From Lunularia cruciata (Eukaryota; Streptophyta; Marchantiopsida; Lunulariales; Lunulariaceae): a DNA stretch of 64,000 nt. Positions 56,052 to 64,000 of the stretch are shown piece after piece (position 1 is the first letter of the stretch; every line of letters begins with the position of its first letter). Below the pieces are notes generated by a model. The model saw only the letters and a program-made list of their open reading frames with translations. It made no database searches and was not told the DNA's origin. The stretch lies in NCBI GenBank assembly GCA_948567375.1, contig OX419759.1:63702593-63766592 (forward strand). Reading direction: 5' to 3'. The position numbers and the translations under genes are program-made.

Positions 56052-57770
56052 TGTGACAAGCCGGAAAATATCACTTTTGAGGGAATCAGGTAAGTAAAGT
56101 TTGTTCCCATAAAGATACGATTCAGAAATGATCAAATACAAAGACAATTTGTAACAAGTAGTTTTTGGAAACCACACCCAAAAGAGAGTAACAAGCACTA
56201 TATTGTAGTCTTGTCACAAATTAACATGCCATAATCACAACACATTCAAATGCTTCCAAAAAATCTTGATTGTGATGATTCAGTCTCTCCCAAAAATGGC
56301 TACTTCACTATAGAACGACTTCACCTCAAAATTGTGTTCCACCCCTCCACTAAAGGCACAACTTCCTTGATCAAAATTGCTTCACATCAACTTAGCATTA
56401 GACTCACAAATGCAAAATACTACCAACACTACAATCCCTCTCAAATCTGTCAAGGCGTTGCTCCGATTGCACTTCACTCAAGATCAAACATACAGAATGA
56501 AGATCATGGCTGTGGAATCCAACATCCAACAAGCACACTGATTTGCACTTCAAAATTCTCTCAACACTCACAACTACAAACACAAAGTTGATACTCGGAA
56601 TTAAGCTCAAGCAACGAGCACTACTTCACAGTACTTTGCTTTATCTATTCTCATAATTATGAGCACTGAATAACATTTTATTGCAAAGGCCTCCTTTAAA
56701 TAGACCAAACTCTTGACAGTTATCTAACTCCCTAAACTATTTCCTAACAATCTCCAAATCTAAAATGGGAACCCACTTCTTCATACCTGTTGATTCCTAT
56801 CTCAAATCATTTATGAATCCAATCCGATGTCTACTTCTACTTCTTTTATTGAACTTGAAGTAGCTTCTTGCACTTCTCTATCTTTGGGTCTACCAAATAC
56901 TACTAAATCCTTCTCTATTTCTATTACTTCTTCCTCTGATTTGCAATTAAACTCATAGGTAATCTATCTACTTCCTTATTTTGCAACCCACTCCTTTCTA
57001 ATATCTCAAATAATTGACCCAAAGACACTTACTATCTGATCATGCACTTCGGGTTTATTCATTGCTGCTTCTCCTTCAATTTTTATCATATCTTCAATCT
57101 GAACTGAAATTAAAGTCATGGATATCCTAATTATCTCTTCTTTCTTTATCCTAACTATTTCATACACTTCAAATATTTGACCCAAAGACTCCTACATCCA
57201 ATATCTAACTACCTCGGATTGGGTCACCTTTGTCCTAGGATGAAGTCTCTTGACCTGAAGTTGTGTAAACCGAAATTCATATAAGTCTAAAGTCGTATAG
57301 ACCCAAAGTTGTATGGACCCGAAGAACCTCAATCCAAAGTCACTCAACTATTTTATACATCTACTATAGAAATTGCAAATGCTTGTAACTCTTGCTACAA
57401 ACCTCCAAACTGAACGATTTTGGTGGCACTAGAAAGCCCTAAATAAGATGCTTCCAACAAGTCATAGCACGCACAATTTTGACATGTGGTCATTGAGATA
57501 TGGCCCCCGCAATAATCCTGACCTGCAACCTTCATTCCGATGCAAAGTAACCTCTTTTGGCATCTGACCTCCTTCTTCCTCTTCCTCTAACATGAAGTAA
57601 GCTTCTTTGGGTCTGATCCAATCCGAGTCCTTCTTCCTCTAACAAGAAGTCAACTTCCTTGAGTTCAACCCAAAGACTCAATTCTTCTTCTTTTGTCTCC
57701 ATTTGAGTTCAATTCCTCCTTGATTATACATTTCTTCTTCAAAACAAATCAAAACCAAAAAAACTGAGTA
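56052..57770 (-). mobile_element. Family H element copy I, 3' part, reversed
   Basis: It starts on the plus strand TGTGACAAGCCGG, the complement of the conserved H 3' end. It continues through the complements of TCTTGATTGTGATGATTCAG, the TATA-like region (56695-56703) and decayed coiled-coil sequence with acccaaag-type words to about 57370. Beyond that, up to about 57770, the similarity is weak. This is a divergent subfamily. Confidence 0.6.
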
Positions 57771-59440
57771 CCACAAAGGCCACATAAATCTTGTCTATGT
57801 CCCACAACAACAATGCAGACATGCCAAGTGCACTCTCAACTAGATTAGCTCTTGTGTCAAACTCCAACTCAGAGTCAATCTTCTCCCTCACTAGGACCTT
57901 CTCCCTCACTAGGACCTAAGACACAAGCTAATACTGAGCGCCACTCCAAGTAAACCCATTGCATATTGCAGGGCTATCTCCTCTGGAATCTCTAATGAAC
58001 TCTATTGTGACAATAACTATAAACCGCTAACTACAAACCAGAACCACAAACTACAACCGTAAACCGCAAGTACCCCACCAAGTGCCAACACCACCAACCA
58101 AGTGCCAACACCACCAACCAAGCACCATCAAGTGCCAACACTAATGGAACACTACCCACTAATGTAACTCTAATTGAGACAACTACACTAGGAGAAGGAT
58201 GACTTGTAATCTCCCATCACAATACGCACTCTCACGGTTTGCATGTCATCATTTCCTGCCTCACCAAAGAGAAACAAAGATAGTTTGACTGATCATCACT
58301 CCAGCCTCACTACCAAGAGCACACGAGAGCACCAACACTCTAAATTCATGACACCTCATACAAACACGGTGCACAGACAAGAAGCAAAGAATGGAGGGAG
58401 TCCAATCACAAGAATGCTAAATGAAAACCCTCTATCTCATAAATCAACACAAGACTGACTCTACCACCATCTGGCATTTGACATAATCAAAGTACCTATC
58501 TACTTCTTGAGCCACAAGGATCACCAAGAATGGGATCAAAGTTCTTCTCGCCAAATTCAAACGTAAACCCTTCACAGAATCTAACATGAAATCTAACATA
58601 AAATCTAACGTAAATCTGATATAAAATCTGACGTAAATCCCTAAAATTGGTTGATTGCCAAATCTTCAACTAACTCTTCACTCAAGCCAAATTGGGAAAA
58701 TGAGTTTCATCCAATCTCTAATTCACAAGAATTTGTCCCAACTCCACCTTCAATTTCACTTTTTGAGCTCAACTAGCAACAAATTGGTCTTGCTTTCACC
58801 TCTTGAGCTCAAAATCACAACTACCACTTTGAAATTGCTTCTCTCTGGCTGCAAATTTTGCCACCACTTCCGCACACAATCTCTCTCAAGGAAATTTGAA
58901 CTAGTCCATCAAGACACCATGATCCACCAAGCTTAGAGATACCACCAACACTCGTAGTTCTTGCACCCGATTTCCTCCTAACTCACTTCTCTAATGTAAT
59001 CAGATTGTTTACAACTCAAATCAACTCAAATAAGATCAATACTTGATCTGATCCTCAATAACTTGCCAACAATATGGCACTGATTACAGTCAAGCCACAC
59101 CTACTTGAGCTAAGAGACTCCAAGTGACGCTCGTCGGCTTTCTATCCACTCTAGCCAGTAACTTGAAGGCTCAACATCAGAGAAGTGAGCTCTTTGGAGC
59201 TGCACTTCTAGGGTATGCTCTGGATTTTGACCTAGGTCTCATCCCAACAATCCCATTGATGGCATACCTAACGGTGCGGACGGTGCAAGTGACAATAGGC
59301 CCCACCATGAATTTAGTACCCTGAACACAAAATCTGACCATCAGAAAGTAGTCTAGGAGTAACCACCAAATTGCATCTAACTACTATCACTAAAACTCCT
59401 ATGTCCGAGCAATCTAGATGTGACACTACAAATAGCATCA
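57771..59440. other. Unassigned sequence with short tandem repeats
   Basis: No coding sequence recognised. At 58078-58140 a 23-bp unit, AAGTGCCAACACCACCAACC plus CA-type spacer, is repeated about three times. At 58575-58640 there are repeated AAATCTAAC(A/G)T units. If the LTR start proposed at 59444 is right, part of this is LTR. Confidence 0.4.
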
Positions 59441-59444
59441 CACA

Positions 59445-59459
59445 GTCCCTCTCTTTTTG
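59445..59459 (-). promoter_or_regulatory. Candidate polypurine tract and LTR start of another minus-strand element
   Basis: The minus strand CAAAAAGAGAGGGAC is followed by TGTGTGATGCTATTTG, a plausible PPT and LTR TG start. The upstream frame (59377-59685) is Lys/Glu-rich. No partner LTR or pol was found. Confidence 0.3.
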
Positions 59460-59690
59460 AAACTTCTTCTCTAGTCTCCCACTCCTCTTTCTTGTTGGAT
59501 GCTTCTCTTGTATGCTCTCCAATGTCTTCTTGATCCTCCTCTTTCCTTGTTTCATTGGGTATTCCTTTTGGCCAGATCTCATGTGCTTCTCTTGTTTTGT
59601 CAAGTATTCCTTTGGAGAGGTTCTTGAGTGTTTGTCTTGTTGCTCTTTGATATCCTTTGGACTGATTCTCCTTTGCTCTCCTCAAAAGAT
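59460..59690 (-). pseudogene. Lys/Glu-rich ORF fragment, unrecognised
   Basis: Reads RRAKENQSKGYQRATRQTL, with repeated K-G-I/Y and E-H-T-R-E-A words. Highly charged, no domain recognised, and no ATG clearly tied to it. Possibly the 3' coding end of the element whose PPT follows. Confidence 0.25.
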
Positions 59691-59953
59691 ACTCTTCTTA
59701 AGCATTTTCTCTTATCAAGCATTGATTATCATCTCTTAAACTCCTCTTGACCCACACTCATAATTTCTAAATGAACACATGCAATTTAGACCTTCCTCTT
59801 CAAACCTATTCATGTGATCTTCTAAGGACACTTTGGTGCTTGGGATGCTAATTGGTGTAGAATCAAGTGTAGAATTTTGACACAATTCTTCATGTGTATT
59901 AGTGCATGTTTCATCCATGGTCTAAATTCCATTGTCAATACCACCACCAATTC

Positions 59954-60668
59954 TCACAAAAGTTGGAGGAGATATATTGGCTCTACCCCCAACATTAAAT
60001 CCATTCTCTCAAAATATAGATAAAGGTGGTTCACTTTGTCCTCTATAGTTTGCCATGCTCTCTTCAGATCTTTCTTGTTAAGACCCCTTCCTAGAATAGT
60101 AGTTCCATTCTCAAATATCCTTATAGGATTTGATGTATCAAGCCCATTTTTGTAAAGCATCTATCCTATCATGGAAGGTGGAAATCTTCCCTATGTCTCA
60201 CTAAGTAAGTGCACATGTAACTAAATGCGGTACTTTTTTGGATAGGCCTTTTACTATTCCCACCATAAATTTGATTGAAATGTTCAAGGTCATCCAAATA
60301 ATCTAGTATTTAGGCATAGTGATGAGAAACCATTCTGAATTTATCATCCTTGTCCTTAGTTGCTTTCCTATTACTATTCTTGGATGGAAATCCTCCTTAT
60401 GTCTCACTAAGTAAGTGCCCATGTAACTAAATGTGCTACTTTTTTGGATAGGCCTTTTACTATTCCCACCGTGAATTTGGCTGAAGTGTTCATGGTCATC
60501 CAAATTGTCCAGTATTTGTGCATAGTGGTGAGAAACCATTCTGAATCTATTATCCTTGCTCTTAGTTACTATTGGGTTGCTACTCCCGGATCCACCCTTG
60601 TGGGCAGAAATTGGAACCAATGCAACCATCCTCTTGAAATTGAAGAGTGAAAGGGAGGAGGGATGCAA
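59954..60668 (-). pseudogene. Coding-like sequence with a 206-bp tandem duplication
   Basis: Two units (about 60181-60386 and 60387-60592) encode the same segment on the minus strand: RMVSHHYAQILDNLDD, HGGNSKRPIQKS, YLVRHKEDFHP. The right-hand copy is open (ORF 60303-60668); the left-hand one has stops. Further left, NGLDTSNPIRIFENGTTILG continues in another fragment. The unit is not a multiple of three, so the duplication shifts the frame. The protein is not recognised. Confidence 0.4.
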
Positions 60669-61300
60669 ATGGAACTTTTATCCATAATCAATTGACTCGG
60701 GGGTGAGAATGGGAGTGTGAGGTTCACCCATGCTCTATTTCACTAAAAAGTCCATAACTTGGATTTGAATTTGCCTGTGCAAATTTGTAGTACTAGCTAT
60801 TTCCGGCTGTTGGGCAAGATGCAACATGTTTAATCCTTGATCTAAACATTCGCAATAAAAAAAACACTCATATAGGCATGAAACCATCCCAACCATCCCA
60901 ACCATCTTCACCTCGCCACGAGAGATTCAAAAGCAAGAAGTGGGGAGTGTCAAAAAATTCAATATGAATCAGACACCGGGTTATTCATTAATTTCCCTCA
61001 TATCGTGCTCCATTTGGCATAAGGCGGATGGTTGGTATAATATGGATTGTTAGAATGCGCCTCAAATTATAACACTAATTAAGTGCCGGATTTCACTATG
61101 TACTCCACATTAAAGTCGCATATCAATTTGAAACTAAAATCCTTCCCGCTCATAAACCACTTTTTGGTACCCATAACACTTTTTTACAAGGCCGTTCATT
61201 TAGACCGCAACAAACTGTTAAGGGTACTTGTAACAAAATTTATAACTCCTTCGGCTCTACCCATAATTTTCGGAAAATATGGACTTTGAAACCCTCTAAT
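60669..61300. other. Unassigned sequence
   Basis: No gene, RNA or repeat recognised. CG content is higher than in the old retroelements to the left. Confidence 0.4.
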
Positions 61301-61307
61301 TCCGTAA

Positions 61308-61490
61308 GAAGACTCACTTTTACTAAGGCATTAGATTCCCTGAACCAGGCCACTGCCTATAAGTCATGGGCTCATTCTTCAAAGGACACGCAGTGAAAGA
61401 TTCAATTCTACAGCTCCGGTGGATTCCTTGAACGAGGCCACTGCCCATAAGTTGCCGGGTCATTCTTCAACAGGCACGCTGCGAGAGATT
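61308..61490 (-). pseudogene. rrn23: Fragment resembling plastid 23S rRNA, internally duplicated
   Basis: The minus strand carries GCCTGTTGAAGAATGACCC, CAACTTATGGGCAGTGGCC and TCCACCGGAGCTGTAG. It then repeats a diverged copy (TTTGAAGAATGAGCC, GACTTATAGGCAGTGGCC) ending GTGAGTCTTC. From memory these are the words of one segment of chloroplast 23S rRNA, in the same order. Two units of about 87 bp start at plus-strand 61334 and 61421. It is too short and mutated to be functional, and is probably an old plastid transfer that later duplicated. A plastid match is more likely than mitochondrial because of GCCTGTTGAAGAATGA. Confidence 0.6.
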
Positions 61491-61773
61491 CAATTCTCCT
61501 CCTACTGATTGGGATCCCCGATGGAGTTCTTTTGGCCTTTCCCTCCCGGCATTGACTCGAGACAACTTTATAATGCAGTTTTGTTAGTGCAATTTAATTT
61601 ATTTTTTATGTAGTATTTAAGTATCCGTGCTTTAACTTCAGTTCATAGTTACTTAATGGATTCAGGATTTCCCGTTCCTCGTACGGCTTCTGCTGTCATT
61701 TCCTCGTATCTTTGCTTTAACTTTTAATACCAGAATCCAAAATCTGGATACATATATTTTTCTAATTACATTT

Positions 61774-62007
61774 ATGGCATATTTGGATCGCTGCATAAGT
61801 GCAATCTTGACGTCGGAACGGAGGCATGGCACTTATCGGACTGTAATACCGCTTAATCGTAGTATGGAAAATTCCAAGAGAGAAAAATATACACGTGCGA
61901 GAGCGGTACAGAAGGACAGGAGAAAACACAAGACGTCACTAGTAAAGGAATTCTACGGAGAAAACCAAGAGAGAAATTATAGACATGGTAGAGAAGGAAA
62001 TGTATAA
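61774..62007 (+). CDS. Unrecognised ORF (77 aa)
   Basis: The ATG at 61774 opens a basic, Arg/Lys-rich frame (TRARAVQKDRRKHKTS). No known domain and no relatives in the window. May be chance. Confidence 0.15.
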   Translation: MAYLDRCISAILTSERRHGTYRTVIPLNRSMENSKREKYTRARAVQKDRRKHKTSLVKEFYGENQERNYRHGREGNV

Positions 62008-62021
62008 TACATATAATGTTC

Positions 62022-62333
62022 TTAAGGAAAGGAAGAACAAGATCTTTCACTTTCTGCTAGGATGTGTGAATTGGTAGTACCTTTGAGTATGTCATAGACC
62101 TGCATAAATTTCCACCTAACTGGAGGAGAATATGTTGCGGTAGAGGGACTAGGTGTTGCTCGTTCACCAGAACAAACATAGCAGAACACTTCAGTGGCTC
62201 CATGACCCAAATTAATTCCGCGGCCGGCCTGCTTTGGGAGATGAGAAGTGGGTAGTTGGAAGAGGGAACCGAGAAACATGGACGTGAGATTAACGGCATC
62301 AAAAGTCAAAAGTGACAGATGATAAATCCACAC
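62022..62333 (-). CDS. Unrecognised ORF, possible exon (103 aa)
   Basis: An open frame that begins with GTG rather than ATG, so if real it would be an exon or a longer frame. It reads VNLTSMFLGSLFQLPTS, GINLGHGATEVFCYVC and VRWKFMQVYDILKG. Base composition is richer in CG than the retroelements. Not recognised and not repeated elsewhere here. Confidence 0.25.
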   Translation of the reverse strand: MWIYHLSLLTFDAVNLTSMFLGSLFQLPTSHLPKQAGRGINLGHGATEVFCYVCSGERATPSPSTATYSPPVRWKFMQVYDILKGTTNSHILAESERSCSSFP

Positions 62334-62479
62334 CAGCTCAATGCGGATCGACTGTCTCTACAGTACCAAAAAGATCGCGCTAGTTATTGAACCTATTGTC
62401 AGCAATAACAATCTGAGTAACATACCATATTTGCTTGCACCCGGAAAAGGCAGATAAGCATTTTGGTGATTTTGATAAC

Positions 62480-63290
62480 TCGGATATCTTAGGTGCGATA
62501 GGGTAGATTGCTCGTATAGATTCTATTGGGGTTTAGCTCCCATGTTAAATTTTTTTTATCTCTCTCTTGTACGGCTTGATGGGGTCTTCCCATCTTTCGT
62601 TTTTCTTACACGGTCGCATTTTGGTGACCCCGATAAAGTTTTGAATGGATAAATCCGCCTCGTAAGTTTTTTATGGGGTAATGGTAGACCCGGGCACAGC
62701 TCGGCTGATAGTTGACAGGTTAATTAAATATTAGAGCCTGCTAGCCGCCAAATTAGCCCGGTAGTCGCGGTTTGAATAACTAATCTAAGTTATATTATAA
62801 TTCTCATATAGACTCTATTGGGGCTTAGCCTCACGTTACCTTTTGTGTTTCCCCCTTGTCCGGCTTGATGGAGATCTTCCCATCTTTCGTTTTTCCTACG
62901 CGATCGCCTTCTTCTCTCCTTTTGATTATCACTGACAGTTAATATTTCATATCTATTATCTTTTTCGAATTACCTTTACCGTTCATCATAATATGTACTC
63001 ATATCTTCACGATCTGATCAAAGTCACACTAAATCTAATTCGACCAAAATTGATTAAGCTAATCAGCTATTCATTTAATCCTAATGTACTAAACCAGTCT
63101 GAACGACTCCAGAATTAGCAGTAGTTCAGACCAGCTAGCCCGCTTTCAAATTTGGTGAGCCGGCTAGCCGTTTGGTCAAGGTAGCCGGGCTCACCAAATT
63201 TTAGCTGGTTATTTGCCCAGTTGATGGGACCTTCCCATCTTTCTTGTTATCTTACGTGGTCGCCTCGTAAGGACTTTTCTATTATCATCA
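62480..63290. repeat. Three diverged copies of a dispersed repeat with a palindromic core
   Basis: The words TTGATGGGGTCTTCCCATC (62576), TTGATGGAGATCTTCCCATC (62865) and TTGATGGGACCTTCCCATC (63221) recur. They are followed by TTTCGTTTTTC-like sequence and CGGTCGC/CGATCGC. The first two are preceded by CTATTGGGG(T/C)TTAGC. The core GATGGG...CCCATC is a small inverted repeat. The element type is not recognised. Confidence 0.5.
63131..63209. repeat. Inverted repeat able to form a hairpin
   Basis: AAATTTGGTGAGCCGGCTA (63148-63166) pairs with TAGCCGGGCTCACCAAATTT (63182-63201) with one bulge. Outer arms CCAGCTA (63131) and TAGCTGG (63203) also match. Confidence 0.6.
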
Positions 63291-63699
63291 GGTCCAAGTC
63301 TGCTTCTCGTACTTCCTCGCACACTGATTGAAAGATGGTAATATAGTTTCAGTCAACCCGTCCACCTACGTCTTTCTTGTGATCGAGCACAAAGGGAACA
63401 CGTCAATGCTTTAATTGGATTTGTTCAAGAATGCATCTCCATGATTCTATAAACTGCGAATCGAATTCAGAACACTGAATGTTAATGAGAATACCGGAGA
63501 TAAATCTATCAGCAGTTGTCATGATAGAAGACCGTCATACTTTACTGAAGAGGCATCAACTATTCAAGTGTTAGAGCTCCCCGCTGTCCGGATTGCAAGT
63601 GTCCTATTTGGTTAATTGTGGATGTTTGTTACACCTTATACGTTATGATAGTAATTGAGGATATTTGGGTTTAAGGTTAGGATTTTAGAGATATCATTT

Positions 63700-63985
63700 G
63701 ACCGAAATTGTACTAGTCAACGGATTTTCAAGGAAAAGCAGGTAAAGGATTAGTAATCAACTTTGCCTCAGTATTGAGTTATGTAGGTCAGATCTGTAAT
63801 AGTAAGCGGACTTTCATGGAAAAGAAACTACGATGGATTAATTGAGATATGTAAATTTTGTCCAGATTTGTAATAGTAAGCGGATTTTCAAGGAAAAGCA
63901 ACCACCATGCATATATAGGAAAATGGTTTCTCCAGTTTGTAATAGTCGATTGATTCTCAAGAAAAGAAACGAAAGCATTTATACT
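63700..63985. repeat. Degenerate minisatellite, four units
   Basis: Units of 68-88 bp each contain TGTAATAGTAAGCGGATTTTC-like and AAGGAAAAGCA words, at about 63706, 63794, 63871 and 63938. They extend to the window edge. Confidence 0.6.
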
Positions 63986-64000
63986 TATCAAAGCATTTGT

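Noticed and set aside
58078-58140. Possible CRISPR-like repeats
   Set aside because: Adjacent short tandem units without spacers in a plant nuclear context. A minisatellite.
1-64000. tRNA, intact rRNA, snRNA or microRNA genes
   Set aside because: I looked for tRNA-like ends and conserved rRNA words. I found only primer binding sites and the one 23S-like fragment.

Overview
The window looks like intergenic DNA from a large seed-plant nuclear genome. It is almost wall-to-wall LTR retrotransposon, much of it nested and CpG-depleted, with no intact cellular gene that I recognise. The very decayed Ty3 and copia families and the long non-autonomous elements suggest a gymnosperm, but that is an inference and no marker gene confirms it.

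Left part (1-24 kb). The oldest layer is a 3.8-kb TG...CA element with no polymerase (family H). It encodes a charged, coiled-coil protein. The outer copy H1 (201-22300) is broken by a second copy, H2 (1660-5438), and by Ty3 element A (7449-21898). Element A is itself broken inside gag by chromodomain Ty3 element C (12884-19492). A copia remnant follows (22304-23997).

Middle part (24-49 kb). It holds a decayed plus-strand chromovirus (E, 24676 to about 30925), a decayed minus-strand Ty3 element of a third family (F, to 36009), a copia LTR piece, and decayed coiled-coil coding sequence (K). A deleted chromovirus, D, is split by element B (38994-46792). B is the youngest object here: its two 679-bp LTRs look identical, its PBS matches the 3' end of tRNA-Glu, and its 1607-codon gag-pol frame is unbroken.

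Right part (49-64 kb). It holds a less decayed relative of F (G, 49437-54272), a gag-like remnant (J), a reversed H-family copy (I, from 56052), unassigned sequence with tandem duplications, a fragment resembling plastid 23S rRNA, and dispersed, inverted and tandem repeats at the right edge.

The main unexplained system is a family of small proteins (about 56-73 aa) encoded between the primer binding site and gag. Three otherwise distinct Ty3 families share it: A/B with one copy, C/D/E with two tandem copies, and F/G with one. In both C and G the last leader ORF ends exactly 33 nt before the gag ATG and lies in the gag frame. Family A/B also carries a separate 157-aa ORF with two zinc-binding motifs upstream of a gag that already has its own zinc knuckle.
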